Positions 24,782 to 35,144 of a DNA stretch of 64,000 nt are shown here, piece after piece (within the stretch, counting starts at the first letter, position 1; the number at the start of each line of letters is the position of its first letter). The notes beneath the pieces were generated by a model, which searched no databases, had not been told where the DNA came from, and saw only the letters and a program-made list of their open reading frames with translations. Source of the stretch: Hymenobacter terricola. Its GTDB lineage: Bacteria; Bacteroidota; Bacteroidia; Cytophagales; Hymenobacteraceae. The stretch is from the NCBI RefSeq assembly GCF_017921975.2, contig NZ_JAGEMO020000021.1, positions 62,001-126,000 on the forward strand, read 5' to 3'. A program made the translations under genes and the position numbers.

Positions 24782-25810
24782 TCACGGTGCCTGCCGCAGC
24801 GATGAGGCCCGCACAAACAAATCGGGTTGCAGCACCACGTGCCGGGGCGTAAAGTGCTGGTCCTGCTCTTCCATTATTTGCAGCAGCAGGCGCGTGGCCG
24901 CCGTGCCCATCAGCTCGCAGTGCTGGTCGATGGACGTGAGCTTGGGCTCGGTGAGGCGCGAGAACAACTCGTTGCTGAAGCCCACCAGGCCCATGTCCTG
25001 CGGCACGCGCACCCCCCGTTCCTTCAACACCTCCAACGCGCCAACCACCGAGAAATCGCTGGCCGAAAACACGGCATCCGGCGGCTGCGGCAGGGCCAGC
25101 AGCTGCTTCATGCCGGCCGCACCGTCCTCCATTTTCATGTCACTGATGATGGTCAGCTCTTCGACGACGGGAATATTCTGTTCGCGCAGGGCGTCCTCGT
25201 AGCCCTGGCGGCGGTATTTGTAGATGTTCAGGTGCTGCGGGCCGCCGAAGTGCGCGATGCGCCGGTAGCCCTGGTCCAGCAGATGCCTGGTGGCGCGGTA
25301 GCCGCCGGCGCGGTCGTCGAGCACCACGGCGCTCACGTCATAGCCCTCCAGAATGCGGTCGAAAAACACCAGCGGGACGTCGCGCTTCCGCACGTCTTCG
25401 AAGTGCTGAAACTCGCGGGTGGTGCGCGCCAGCGACACCAGAATGCCCTCTACCTGCGCGTTCATCAGGGTTTCCAGGTTCTCGCGCTCGTGGGCCACGT
25501 CTTCGTTCGACTGGCAGATGAGCACGTGGTAGCCCGCCTTGCTGGCCGCGGCTTCGATGCCCTTTACCACCTGCGAAAAGAAGTTGCCGTCGATGTGCGG
25601 CACTATCACGCCCAGCATCTTGCTGCGGCCCCGGCGCAACCCCGCCGCCAGGTTGTTGGGCTGGTAGCCCAGCGCTTTGGCCAGCGCCACCACCCGCTTG
25701 GTGGTGGCGTCGCTAATGGCGCTGTGCCCGCCAAGCGCCCGCGACACCGTCGAAACGGAAATGCCCAACTGGTTGGCGATGTCCGTAATGGAAGTGCGTT
25801 TTTTTGCCAC
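24782..25810 (-). CDS. LacI family transcriptional regulator of the polysaccharide locus
   Basis: The 342-residue protein has an N-terminal LacI helix-turn-helix (TSITDIANQLGISVSTVSRALG, about 5-26), a hinge helix (NNLAAGLRRGRS) and a periplasmic-binding-like sugar domain (MLGVIVPHIDGNFFSQVVKGIE, DAVFSASDFSVVGALEVL, VGFSNELFSRLTEPKLTSIDQ). I chose the GTG at 25810 (AKKRTSITDIA) because the domain starts there; a TTG at 25834 is possible. It is divergent from the epimerase gene. Palindromic TGCAAACGTTTG sites near the epimerase, susC and a GH43 gene are its likely operators. Confidence 0.93.
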   Translation of the reverse strand: MAKKRTSITDIANQLGISVSTVSRALGGHSAISDATTKRVVALAKALGYQPNNLAAGLRRGRSKMLGVIVPHIDGNFFSQVVKGIEAAASKAGYHVLICQSNEDVAHERENLETLMNAQVEGILVSLARTTREFQHFEDVRKRDVPLVFFDRILEGYDVSAVVLDDRAGGYRATRHLLDQGYRRIAHFGGPQHLNIYKYRRQGYEDALREQNIPVVEELTIISDMKMEDGAAGMKQLLALPQPPDAVFSASDFSVVGALEVLKERGVRVPQDMGLVGFSNELFSRLTEPKLTSIDQHCELMGTAATRLLLQIMEEQDQHFTPRHVVLQPDLFVRASSLRQAP

Positions 25811-25885
25811 TGAAATACCGGAAATTAAGCCCAATCGAAGGCCTTACTACACTCCTGCCCCATGCACGAACTGATGCAAAATCCT

Positions 25886-25901
25886 ACGCAAATATTGCAT
25901 G
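25886..25901. promoter_or_regulatory. Possible secondary LacI-type half-matching operator
   Basis: ACGCAAATATTGCATG keeps the outer GCAA and TTGC halves of the main operator but has a different centre and an odd-length spacer. It lies 57 bases before the main site at 25943 in the lacI-epimerase intergenic region. It may be an auxiliary site. Confidence 0.35.
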
Positions 25902-25942
25902 AAAACTTTCACATTTCTGCCCGGCGTGATTCAACAATACCT

Positions 25943-25960
25943 TATGCAAACGTTTGCGTA
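25943..25960. promoter_or_regulatory. LacI-type operator upstream of the epimerase gene
   Basis: TATGCAAACGTTTGCGTA is an almost perfect palindrome centred on the CpG of AAACGTTT. The same core occurs at 35145 (before susC) and 35755 (before a GH43 gene). It lies in the 242-base space between lacI and the epimerase, so it may control both. Confidence 0.75.
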
Positions 25961-26052
25961 AACCGAGCCGCTCACTTATCTTTTGGCTTGGTTGGCCGGG
26001 TGACCACGCGTCCGGTTCTTTTTAGCAAAGCATCACTTACTTAATCAACCGA

Positions 26053-27292
26053 ATGCTTCATTCCTTCTACCGCGGTCTGACATTGGGTGGCATGGGCTGC
26101 TTGTAGCTTGCTTGCCGCTTGCCGCGACTGCCTACAACCAGCAGCCCACATCCCAAGACACCGCCACCGCCGCCAATCCGATGACGACGAAAGCCGACTC
26201 TGCTACAGCCCCAGCGGCGGCCCCGCCAACTGGTACCCCGTTTGGCAAAACCACTGAAGGAACGGCCGTTTCGATTTTTACGCTGCGCAACGAGCACGGC
26301 CTGCAGGCCACCATCAGCACGCTGGGGGGTACGCTCACGAGCCTGCTGGTACCCGATAAGAACGGCAAGCCGGGCGATGTCGTGCTGGGCTTTGATAAGC
26401 CGGACGACTACACCAGCGGCTTGTTTATCAAGGAGAGTCCCTATTTCGGGGCGCTGATTGGCCGCTACGGCAACCGCATCAACCTGGGCCGGTTCACCCT
26501 GGACGGCCAGGCGTACCGGCTGCCCATCAACAACGCGCCCAACTCGCTGCACGGCGGCACCACCGGCTTCAACCGGCGGGTGTGGCAGGCCACGCCCGGC
26601 ACCTCGGCCGACGGCCCAACCCTGGCCCTCGCCTACCACAGTGCGGACGGCGAGGAGGGCTACCCCGGCGCCCTCGACGTGAAAGTGGTGTACACACTCA
26701 CCAACGCCAATGCCCTGCGCCTCGACTACACCGCCACGGCCGACAAGGCCACGGTGCTCAACCTCACCAACCACAGCTATTTTAACCTCACCCACGGCCA
26801 GGACCACGACATTCCCGGCCACGTGCTGACGATAAACGCCGACCGGTTTACGCCAGTGGGCAACACGCTGATTCCGACCGGCGCCCTGCAAGCCGTGGCC
26901 GGCACGCCAATGGATTTCCGGCAGCGGCACGCCATTGGCGAGCGCATCGGGCAGGTGCCGGGCGCGGCCCCCGGCGGCTACGACCACAACTGGGTGCTGC
27001 CGACAAGATGCGCAGCCGCCCGGCCCCGGCGGCCACCGTGTACGAGCCCACGTCGGGCCGCACCATGGCAGTGTACACCGACCAGCCCGGCGTGCAGTTC
27101 TACTCGGGCAACTTCCTCAAAGGCAACCTCAAAGGCAAAGGCGGCGTGGCCTACGTGCAGCACTACGGCTTTTGCCTCGAAACCCAGCACTTCCCCGATT
27201 CGCCCAACGAGCCGACGTTTCCCAGCACCGTGCTGCGGCCGGGCGAAACGTTTCATTCGACGACCGAATACCGCTTCGGCGTGCGCCAATAA
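26053..27292 (+). pseudogene. galM: Aldose 1-epimerase (galactose mutarotase), reading frame broken twice
   Basis: The family core is clear: [61 protein letters not shown] and [10 protein letters not shown]. The frame breaks near 27000. Family sequence continues in another frame ([21 protein letters not shown] to [10 protein letters not shown], stop at 27292). A second break near 26093 separates a signal-peptide start (ATG 26053, MLHSFYRGLTLGG) from its continuation (GLLVACLPLAATAYN). Each break needs one extra base, plausibly a lost G in a G run, so sequence error is as likely as true decay. The intact enzyme would interconvert alpha and beta anomers of sugars released by this locus. Confidence 0.85.
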
Positions 27293-27426
27293 GCAGAGGC
27301 CGCGCTGCTTATGCGCTCGGTTTGGCGGCCACCCCAACCGTAGAACCGCTCTGTTTGCGCGGGAGAGATGCCTCGGCTGCGCCGACGCCAGTTAAGCAGG
27401 GCGTGCTTTTATCTGTAACCGGTGCG

Positions 27427-29025
27427 TTACTGATTCCGCAAGTCGAACCGCTCAAAAGTAACGGTAGCCGTGGCCGGGCCCTGGGCCACCAAGCCCACGC
27501 GCACGCCCCGGTCCCAGGGCGGCAGGAACTGGCCGTTGGCCGTTTCGTTAGGGGGCAGCATATCGGTCCAAGTACGGCCGTCGGGGCGCCAGGCAAAGCG
27601 GTACTGGTTGCCGTTTTGAGCTCGTAGGCGCAGCTGCAGCGCGATGGCCGCGGCGGGCAGGGCGGTTTCAGCCAACACCCGGTCTTTGCCGTCGCGGCGC
27701 TCGCAGAGGCGCAGCTTTCCGTCGCCGGCGGTCAGGCTAATCGAATTGTTGGGGTCGCCGAGGGCGGCCAGGCCGGCGGCGGTGCCGGCGGGCAGCGTGG
27801 CGGGGTTGAGCAACGTGGTGGTGGCGGTGTAGCTGGCGGCCAGGATGGAGCGGCCCAGCGCGGCGCCGCCTTTGTCGGGGCGAGCGGTGAGTTGCAAGCG
27901 GCCCTCGCGCAGCGTAAACTGCGGCTTGTCTTCCACCGGCCACTCCCAAACGGGGGCCAGGGCCGGAGCAGTGAATTCGTCATTCATTACGGCGGGCACT
28001 TTGGCCACGGCAATCGGCGTGCTGTGATTGTTCAAAAACTGCGGCCAGCCGGCTGTCGTCCACACAAACTCGCTGAGCACGCCCTGGCGGCCCACGTTTT
28101 CGAAGCCGCCGGTTTGGTAGGCGTGGTGCAGCAGGAACCAGCGGCCGTTGCGCTCCACGGCCGTGCCGTGGCCGGGGCAGGTCCAGGTGTCGTTTTTGGT
28201 GAGAACGGGGTTTTGGGCGTATTTCTCCCAGGGGCCGAGCAAGCTTTTGGCACGGGCCACGCCGGTGGCGTAGGTGCAGCCGTGGCCGCAGCAGCCATTG
28301 GCGGCGTAGAACATATAAAAATAGCCCCCGTGGCGCACCACGCTGGGGCCTTCCACGAGGTTGCCTTCCCAGGCGGCGGTGTTGCGGAACAGCTCCGTTT
28401 TCTCGCCGATGAGGGCCGTGCGGTCGGCGTTTATCCGCTGGGCCCAGAGGGGCGTGGGCTGCTGCACGCTGTTGCCGTCCTCCTTCCAGATGAGGTAGGG
28501 CTGGCCCTTCTCGTCGCGGATGGGAAAGCCGTCAATCGAGCCATCGGCTTGGCCTACCAGGGGGCCGTGGTCGCGGTACGGGCCCTCGGGGCGGTCGGCG
28601 CTGGCCACGCCCACGGCCAGGTTGCCGCCGTGCTGGTGAGCGGTGTAGTAGATGTAGGTTTTGCCGTCGTCCTGGCTGATTTCGGGGGCCCAGAAATAAT
28701 AATCGGCCCAGGCCGGCCGCTCGCCGGGGAAAACGTGTCCCACCAGCGTCCAATCGGTCAGGTTGGTGGATTTGAGCAGCGGAAACGTGGGCCCCCAGTT
28801 CGACGACGTGGCCGTGGCCCAGTAGGTGTTGCCGATTTTCGTCACCGAAGGGTCCGGGAAGTCGCCGGCCAGCACGGGGTTGGCGATGGGTTCAGCCGGT
28901 GCGGTTTTAGCAACTGGCGCAGCCTTGCCTTTTACATTGGTTTTGCCCTGACCAACGACCAGCAGCGGGGTCAAGCTCAACAGCCCTAACGCAGGCAGCA
29001 AGCGGCAAAAAGCAGAAATTTTCAT
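27427..29025 (-). CDS. Glycoside hydrolase family 43 enzyme (xylosidase/arabinofuranosidase type), secreted
   Basis: The 532-residue enzyme has a signal peptide (LLPALGLLSLTPLLVVGQ) from the ATG at 29025. A five-bladed GH43 domain spans about 46-330: general base Asp58 in DFPDPSV, a second Asp in SIDGFPI, general acid Glu in VEGPSVV. A C-terminal concanavalin-like domain at about 345-530 (FTAPALAPVWEWPVED, GRTWTDMLPPNE) is typical of beta-xylosidases. It likely removes xylose or arabinose from plant polysaccharide. Substrate cannot be settled from sequence. Confidence 0.92.
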   Translation of the reverse strand: MKISAFCRLLPALGLLSLTPLLVVGQGKTNVKGKAAPVAKTAPAEPIANPVLAGDFPDPSVTKIGNTYWATATSSNWGPTFPLLKSTNLTDWTLVGHVFPGERPAWADYYFWAPEISQDDGKTYIYYTAHQHGGNLAVGVASADRPEGPYRDHGPLVGQADGSIDGFPIRDEKGQPYLIWKEDGNSVQQPTPLWAQRINADRTALIGEKTELFRNTAAWEGNLVEGPSVVRHGGYFYMFYAANGCCGHGCTYATGVARAKSLLGPWEKYAQNPVLTKNDTWTCPGHGTAVERNGRWFLLHHAYQTGGFENVGRQGVLSEFVWTTAGWPQFLNNHSTPIAVAKVPAVMNDEFTAPALAPVWEWPVEDKPQFTLREGRLQLTARPDKGGAALGRSILAASYTATTTLLNPATLPAGTAAGLAALGDPNNSISLTAGDGKLRLCERRDGKDRVLAETALPAAAIALQLRLRAQNGNQYRFAWRPDGRTWTDMLPPNETANGQFLPPWDRGVRVGLVAQGPATATVTFERFDLRNQ

Positions 29026-29099
29026 TAATAATCTTATAAAGGCGACTCGCACAAAGCCGGTTGCATTCCAGTAGCTGGCCCAATAAGGCTGCGAAATTT

Positions 29100-30167
29100 T
29101 TACTCGCCGCCTGGGCGGTTCAGCGCTAGTCCCGTGGCTACGGGGGTTCCAAAGTTGGGCGTGCCGTCGGGGTTCCAGGTGAACTGTTGCATTCGCGGGT
29201 TGCGGAGGTCGCTACAGGCCTGGCCGGCTTGTAGGTTGGCATGGTAGAGAATCCAGTTTTGCTGTCCATCCTTCGAGATGAAAAAGCTGTTGTGGCCAGG
29301 GCCGAAAGCGTGGTCAGCGGGGTCTTTGGTGAAAACCGGCGTGGCGGTTTTGGTCCAGGCGCTGGCGTCCATGGGGTCGGCGGTGCTACTGGCCGTGAGC
29401 ATGCCCAGGGCGTAGTCGTCAGAGCTGCAGTGGCTGGCCGAGTAGACGAGGAAGGTTTTGCCGCCGTGCTGCAGGATTTCGGGCCCCTCGTTCACCTTCG
29501 GAGCGTTGGTACCGTACTGTTCCCAGGTAAATTGCGGCTGGCTTAGGCGCACCCGCAAGCCGGTCAGCGTCCACGGATTAGCCATGCGGGCGATGTAGAT
29601 GTTTTGCTGGTCAGAGCCGGCTTCCTGGCCCGACCATACGAGGTAGCGGCTGCCGTTCTGCTCCAGAATGGTGCCGTCGATGGCCCACAAATCCTGGCCC
29701 GGCACGGCAATCCGGCCTTTTTCCGTCCAAGTGCCGGCAGTGGGGTCGGGACTGTCGTTTTCGAGCACCCACAGGCGCTGGCCGCCGCAGCAACTGCCAG
29801 GGCCGGCCGTGTAGTATACGTACCACTTGCCGTCCAGAAAATGAATTTCCGGCGCCCAGATGTCGTGCGAATCGGCCCCGGTAGCGGGCGGCGTCCAGAT
29901 TACTTTGCTCACGGCCGAGCCCAGCTCGCTCATCCTGGCCGTTTTCCACAGGGTCAGGTTGCGCCCGGTGGTGTGCATGTAATAATAAAAGCCGTCCTTC
30001 TGAATCACCCATGGGTCGGGCCCGGACGGCAGCAGCGGGTTCGTGAACGTGGTGGCGCTCACGGGCGGCATTACGGGCGGGGTCACTCCCGGCTCCGCAG
30101 TTTTTTGGCAGGCTGGCAAGCTGAGCAACAGCCAGGAAACCACCATAGAGCGGCAAAAAACAAGCAT
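29100..30167 (-). CDS. Glycoside hydrolase family 43 lipoprotein (probable arabinofuranosidase)
   Basis: The 355-residue lipoprotein has a signal ending in LPAC (Cys20) from the ATG at 30167; the longer upstream frame is rejected because it would bury this signal. GH43 residues are visible: Asp in GPDPWVI, Asp in AIDGTIL and Glu in NEGPEIL, plus ADSHDIWAPEIHFLDGKWYVYY. Surface or periplasmic-face anchoring is likely. It lies between another GH43 gene and susD on the same strand. Family is firm; the arabinose specificity is inferred from the locus. Confidence 0.9.
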   Translation of the reverse strand: MLVFCRSMVVSWLLLSLPACQKTAEPGVTPPVMPPVSATTFTNPLLPSGPDPWVIQKDGFYYYMHTTGRNLTLWKTARMSELGSAVSKVIWTPPATGADSHDIWAPEIHFLDGKWYVYYTAGPGSCCGGQRLWVLENDSPDPTAGTWTEKGRIAVPGQDLWAIDGTILEQNGSRYLVWSGQEAGSDQQNIYIARMANPWTLTGLRVRLSQPQFTWEQYGTNAPKVNEGPEILQHGGKTFLVYSASHCSSDDYALGMLTASSTADPMDASAWTKTATPVFTKDPADHAFGPGHNSFFISKDGQQNWILYHANLQAGQACSDLRNPRMQQFTWNPDGTPNFGTPVATGLALNRPGGE

Positions 30168-30350
30168 AGGTATGTTAAAAAAAAAGTTAATGTCAGCCAA
30201 CAGGTTCGGAGCCGGTAAGGCACTGCGGAACATGATTCGGAAACCGCAGCACAGCTCCCGCATTACGATGAAACCTCTACTTAAAGCCAAACAGCCACTG
30301 CACCAAGGCGGTACAGCGGCTGAAAGGTTTCCCGCCAGTGGCCAGTGAGC

Positions 30351-31925
30351 TTAATAGTTAGGGTTTTGACCGAGCTTGTTCAGGTCCACTTCGGTCTGAA
30401 GCAAGGGCAGCAGCCGGGACTTGCCCACCACGAAATTGTTGAAGTCCGGGTCGTGGGCTTTGAGCAGGGCCGTGCCCGTAGCCGAGTCGAGCAAGCCCCA
30501 ACGCTGCAAGTCAAACCACCGCACGCCTTCGCCGGTCAGTTCCGTGGCCCGCTCGTGCATGAGCTGGGTGCGCAGCGTAGCCTGCGTGAAGGTGGCGGCC
30601 ACGAGCGGTACCAAGCCGGCGCGCTGGCGCACCTGGTTGATGAGCGGCACGGCATTGGTCGGGCCGCTCGCCTCGTTGAGGGCTTCGGCTTGCAGCAGCA
30701 GCACGTCGGCGAAGCGCATCACGCGCTGGTTAATGGGCGAGTCGAAGTCCTCAAACGTGCGGTAGTAGTCGGTCTGGTACTTGCGCCAGTATACGCGGGC
30801 CCGGTTGCGGGCATCGGTGCCGTAGCGCGTCAGGAAGCCCACGCCGTAAGCCAAGGTGTCGGCATCGGAAGGCAGCGCGGTGGGGAATTGCGTGAGGTCG
30901 CGGCGGTTGTAGAACACCGTGGCTGCCAGGCGCGGGTCGCGCTGGCCCGCCGCCGTGGGCTCCTGCAAAAACTCGCGCACTACCCACGGCCGCACCTCGC
31001 CGTCGTTGAAGCCAAAGCCCGGCACGCCCCAGAACTGCGAGCGCTGCCCGCCCTGCGACGACGTGGCATCGGGCCCGCCGCCGGCGTCGTTGCCGCCTTT
31101 TTTCTCGTCGGAGAACTGCACTTCGAAGATGGACTCCGAATTGTTTTCCGAGGTGTGGCGGAAGTTATCGGTGTAGTTCGCCGTCAGCTGGTAGTTGCCC
31201 GAACTGATGACCTGCGCGAACTGCACCTGCGCATCGGCCCAGCGCTTGTTCTGCATGTAGGCTTTGCCCAGCAGGGTCGTGGCCGCGCCTTTGGTGGCCC
31301 GGCCCACGTCGTTGCCGGTGTACGAAGTCGGAAGGTCGGCCTGTGCGGCCTGCAAATCACTGATAACCTGGGACCATACCTGGGCTTCGGTGCCCTGTGG
31401 GGGCACGGTGTTCAGGTCAGTAGCGGTGGCCAGCACCAGTGGCACGTTGCCGTAGAGCGACACAAGGTTGAAGTAGCTCAGCGCGCGCAGGAAACGGGCT
31501 TCGGCCAGCACCCGCTTTTGCAGGGTAGCATTCATGCCCTGAATGCCGGGCACTTTGTCGAGGACTTGGTTGCAGCGAAAAATGGTGCGGTAATGGTCGC
31601 GCCAAATGTTGTTCGACACCTCAAAGTCGTAGTTCACCTGGATGAAGTGAGTGAAATCGGCCAGCTCGCCCCAGGGGCTTTGGCTGAAGCCGGCGTCGTC
31701 GCGCAAGTCGAAGGCAAAGTTGAGCCAGCGCCGGTACATGCCCAGCCCTTGCAGGCCGGCGTAGCAGGCGGTGGAAGCCTTCACGGCGTCGTCGCTGGTC
31801 TTGTAAAACACGTCCGTGGTCGGCAGGTTGGGGTTCACCTGGTCGAGAATATTCTTCTCGCAGGCCGTGGCACTTAGCAACAGTGCGCTGGCTAGGCCCA
31901 ACCGAGTCAAAAAAGAAACTTTCAT
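30351..31925 (-). CDS. SusD/RagB family glycan-binding lipoprotein
   Basis: The 524-residue protein has a lipoprotein signal (ALLLSATAC, Cys22). It has the canonical SusD/RagB plan, with an N-terminal NPNLPTTDVFYKTSDDAVKA segment, RFLRALSYFNLVSLYGNVPLV in the helical core and a C-terminal VPLINQVRQRAGL / LMHERATELTGEGVRWFDLQRWG signature. It binds glycan fragments above its SusC channel. susC ends 32 bases before its start on the same strand. Confidence 0.96.
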   Translation of the reverse strand: MKVSFLTRLGLASALLLSATACEKNILDQVNPNLPTTDVFYKTSDDAVKASTACYAGLQGLGMYRRWLNFAFDLRDDAGFSQSPWGELADFTHFIQVNYDFEVSNNIWRDHYRTIFRCNQVLDKVPGIQGMNATLQKRVLAEARFLRALSYFNLVSLYGNVPLVLATATDLNTVPPQGTEAQVWSQVISDLQAAQADLPTSYTGNDVGRATKGAATTLLGKAYMQNKRWADAQVQFAQVISSGNYQLTANYTDNFRHTSENNSESIFEVQFSDEKKGGNDAGGGPDATSSQGGQRSQFWGVPGFGFNDGEVRPWVVREFLQEPTAAGQRDPRLAATVFYNRRDLTQFPTALPSDADTLAYGVGFLTRYGTDARNRARVYWRKYQTDYYRTFEDFDSPINQRVMRFADVLLLQAEALNEASGPTNAVPLINQVRQRAGLVPLVAATFTQATLRTQLMHERATELTGEGVRWFDLQRWGLLDSATGTALLKAHDPDFNNFVVGKSRLLPLLQTEVDLNKLGQNPNY

Positions 31926-31957
31926 ATCAGTGGCTAATTTAAGAGAGTGAAGTGGGC

Positions 31958-34900
31958 CTAGAAGCCGGCCTGAATGCCCAGCGTGAACGAGCGTAGGTTG
32001 GGGTAGGAGCCTTCGTCAACGCCGCGGGCCAGGTTGTTGCCCAAGGTATTGAAGCCGCCGCTGCCCACGGTTTCGGGGTCGTAGCCGGTGTACTTGGTCA
32101 CCGTAAACAGGTTTTGGGCCGTGGCCACGATGCGCAGCGAGGTCACGTACCTGGTACTCTCAAGCACCGTCTTGGGCACTGTATAGCCCAACTGCAGGTT
32201 CTTCAGGCGCAGATACGAGCCGCTTTCTAACCAGCGCGTCGAGTTAAACCGGGCGTTGTTGCCGGCGGCATCACCGTTCTGCGGCCCGCCCGATTTGATG
32301 GCCCGGGGCGTCGTGGTCGATGGGTTGGTGGTCGTCCAGGGGCTGAAATCAGCGCGGTAGTTGCTGTTGTCGGCGGTGTTGTCGGTCAGGAATTTCGACA
32401 GGTTCATCACGTCATTGCCCTGCACGCCCTGAAAAAAGGCCGTCACGTCGAAGCCGCCGTAGCCCAGGTTCAGGTTCAGGCCATACTGCAACTTGGGGAA
32501 CACCCGGCCAACGTGGGCGCGGTCCTTGTCGTCAATCTTGCCGTCGGCGTTGATGTCCTTATAGCGCACATCGCCCGGGGCCAGCCCGGCCGGGATGTTG
32601 GCGTCGCCGGTCTGGTAAATGCCGTCGAACTGGTAGAGGTAGAAGGAGCCCACCTCATAGCCCACTTCGGTGCGGGTGATATCGCGCGGGCCGCCGTTGA
32701 AGAAGTTGGCGGCCCCCGTGCCTTCGCCGCCGGCCGTGCCCAGGTCCAGCACCGTATTTTTAATGGTGGTCAGGTTGGCCGTGGCGCCGTAGCGGAACGA
32801 GTGGCGGTCGTCGTTATAGCCCAGCAGGAACTCAAACCCTTTGTTTTCGAGCTTGCCCAGGTTACGGAACGGGTTCGAGCCAGCGTTGCCGAAGGTCAGG
32901 GGCAAGTTGGGATTGATGAGGGCGTTGTATGTCTGCGACACGTAGTAATCGGCCGACAACGTCAGGCGATTGGATACGAAGCCGGCATCGAAGCCCACGT
33001 TGGTCGTGCGGCGGTCTTCCCACCGAATGCCCGTGCTGGCATAACCCGTCTGGATGGCACCATTTTGAATGGTGCCGCCCAGCACGTAGTTGGAATTCGT
33101 GTTAATGAAGCCCTGCGACAGGTACGAGCCCCCGTAAGCGCCATTCAGCAAATCGTTGCCCAGGCGGCCGTAGGAAGCCCGGAGTTTGAGGTCGGAAATG
33201 CCGCTCACGTTCTCAAAGAACTTCTCTTTCGACACGCGCCAGCCCACCGAAGCCGCGCCGAAGTTACCCCAGCGCTTGCCGGGCTCAAAGCGCGACGAGC
33301 CGTCGCGGCGGAAAGCGGCCGTCAGGAGGTAGCGCTGGTCGTAATCGTAGGTGGCTTGGGCAAAAAACGACTGCTTGGCCCATTCGTATGCCGAGCCGAT
33401 GGCCTGCGGCGTCTGGCTGCCGGCGTCCAGGGCCCAGTAGTAGATGGGGCCGTTGCCGTAGCCAAAGTTCACGCCCCGCGTAAACTCCTGGCGGAAGCGC
33501 TGCTGGCTGTAGCCGCCCACCACGGTCAGGTTGTGGTTGCCAAAGCTCTTGTCGAAGGTGAGGGTGTTTTCAGCCATGCCAAACACCTCGTTGCCTTGGT
33601 CTTCGCCAAAGTTGGACAGTTGGGTGATGTCGTTCTGCCGCCAGATGCCGTACTGCCGCTTCTGCTGGTCATGAAAAGCGTGGAACTCGGTGGCCAGGTT
33701 GAGGCGGTAGCGCAGGAAGTCGAAAATTGACACTTCGCCGTACACGTTTCCCTGCAGGCGGTTCGAGGTGCCCGTATCATTCAGCAGGCTCTGCGAGGCA
33801 ATGGGGTTCAGGCCGAACGTGCTGGCATTTGGGTTGCCAATGCCGAAGCCGCCGGCCACCGTGGGGTCATACACGGTATTCACCGGCAGCATTTGCACCA
33901 CGTTGTAGAACGGGGAGCCGTAGAAGGAGATGACGTTCAGGCGCATCTGGTTGGTGCGCGAAAGCATGGCGTTTTCGCCAATGCGGAACCGCCCGCGGCT
34001 AAAGCCCGTGTTCACCCGGAAGCTGTAGCGCTCAAAATCAGGCCCTTTTACCGTGCCGTCCTGCTTGAAATAACCGCCCGACACGTTGAACGTCGAGTTG
34101 GGCCCCCCGCCCGAAAAGCCCAGGTTGTAGTCCTGAACCGAGCCCTGCTTGAAAAACTCCTTCTGCCAGTCCGTATCCACCCCCGCTGGAATGTTGGCGG
34201 CGTAGGGCTGGCGTGACAGGCCGGCGTTGTCGTACGCCTGGTTGTTGACGGTGGCCCACTGCGCCGCGTTCATCAGGTCGAGGCGTTTCACGAGGTTCTG
34301 CACCCCGCCATTGGCGCTGAAGTTGATGGCCGTGGCGCCCGCTTTGCCTTTTTTGGTGGTGATGATAATCACGCCGTTGGCCCCCGAAGCGCCGTACGGC
34401 GCGAGCGCCGCCGCGTCTTTCAGCACCTGTACCGACTCCACGTCGGCCGGGTTGAAGTCCCGCTGCCCGCCCTGGCCCTGCACCCACAGCCCGTCGATGA
34501 CGTAAAGCGGGCCGCTGCCGCTGGCAATGGTGCCCAGGCCCCGAATGTTGATGTTGGGCGCCTGCCCCGGCTGGCCGGAGTTGGTTACCTGCACGCCCGG
34601 CAGGCGGCCTTGAATGGCTTCGCCTACCGAGGCCACCGGGGCCCGGCGCACTTCCTGCGCGCTCACCGTTGCCACCGAGCCGGTTACGTTCTGCCGCTCC
34701 TGCGTGAGGTAGCCGACAACCACTACATCATTCAGCTGCTTCACATCCTGCTGCAGACTGATGCTCATCGTTGTACCGGTCACGGCCACTTCTTGCGTCG
34801 CATAGCCAACAGACGAGAACACCAGCGTGGCTCCTACCGGCGCGTCGATGCTGAACTCACCGCTTGCGGAGGTTGAGGTGCCATTTTGGGTGCCCTTCAC

Positions 34901-35095
34901 GAGCACTGTTACGCCGGGCAGACCTTCGCCTTTCTGGTCAGTCACCCGGCCGGTAACGATTGCAGCCGGCCGCGCAACTTTCGAGCTGGCGGTGGTTGCG
35001 TACGCCGCGACAGGAGCCGCAACCGCTGCTGTCAGCGGCAGGCAAAAGGCCAGCACTGGCAGCAATCGCCCGGGCGGGAGTATAAGATTGTTCAT
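31958..35095 (-). CDS. SusC/RagA TonB-dependent outer-membrane transporter
   Basis: The 1045-residue transporter has a signal peptide, a carboxypeptidase-like domain at about 47-118 (VTGRVTDQKGEGLPGVTVLVKG) and a LNDVVVVGYLTQERQNVTGSV junction. The plug includes AIQGRLPGVQVTNSGQPGQ and YGASGANGVIIITTKKGK; the barrel ends in SFTLGIQAGF. It has no STN domain, unlike the SusC at 2782, so control is by the LacI regulator rather than an ECF/FecR system. An operator lies 50 bases upstream of its start. With its SusD it imports oligosaccharides from the GH43/GH5-like enzymes. Confidence 0.96.
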   Translation of the reverse strand: MNNLILPPGRLLPVLAFCLPLTAAVAAPVAAYATTASSKVARPAAIVTGRVTDQKGEGLPGVTVLVKGTQNGTSTSASGEFSIDAPVGATLVFSSVGYATQEVAVTGTTMSISLQQDVKQLNDVVVVGYLTQERQNVTGSVATVSAQEVRRAPVASVGEAIQGRLPGVQVTNSGQPGQAPNINIRGLGTIASGSGPLYVIDGLWVQGQGGQRDFNPADVESVQVLKDAAALAPYGASGANGVIIITTKKGKAGATAINFSANGGVQNLVKRLDLMNAAQWATVNNQAYDNAGLSRQPYAANIPAGVDTDWQKEFFKQGSVQDYNLGFSGGGPNSTFNVSGGYFKQDGTVKGPDFERYSFRVNTGFSRGRFRIGENAMLSRTNQMRLNVISFYGSPFYNVVQMLPVNTVYDPTVAGGFGIGNPNASTFGLNPIASQSLLNDTGTSNRLQGNVYGEVSIFDFLRYRLNLATEFHAFHDQQKRQYGIWRQNDITQLSNFGEDQGNEVFGMAENTLTFDKSFGNHNLTVVGGYSQQRFRQEFTRGVNFGYGNGPIYYWALDAGSQTPQAIGSAYEWAKQSFFAQATYDYDQRYLLTAAFRRDGSSRFEPGKRWGNFGAASVGWRVSKEKFFENVSGISDLKLRASYGRLGNDLLNGAYGGSYLSQGFINTNSNYVLGGTIQNGAIQTGYASTGIRWEDRRTTNVGFDAGFVSNRLTLSADYYVSQTYNALINPNLPLTFGNAGSNPFRNLGKLENKGFEFLLGYNDDRHSFRYGATANLTTIKNTVLDLGTAGGEGTGAANFFNGGPRDITRTEVGYEVGSFYLYQFDGIYQTGDANIPAGLAPGDVRYKDINADGKIDDKDRAHVGRVFPKLQYGLNLNLGYGGFDVTAFFQGVQGNDVMNLSKFLTDNTADNSNYRADFSPWTTTNPSTTTPRAIKSGGPQNGDAAGNNARFNSTRWLESGSYLRLKNLQLGYTVPKTVLESTRYVTSLRIVATAQNLFTVTKYTGYDPETVGSGGFNTLGNNLARGVDEGSYPNLRSFTLGIQAGF

Positions 35096-35144
35096 GATGG
35101 TGGGATTTAAGAAGTGAGCTTGGGAAGAGTGAAAACGACAAGTT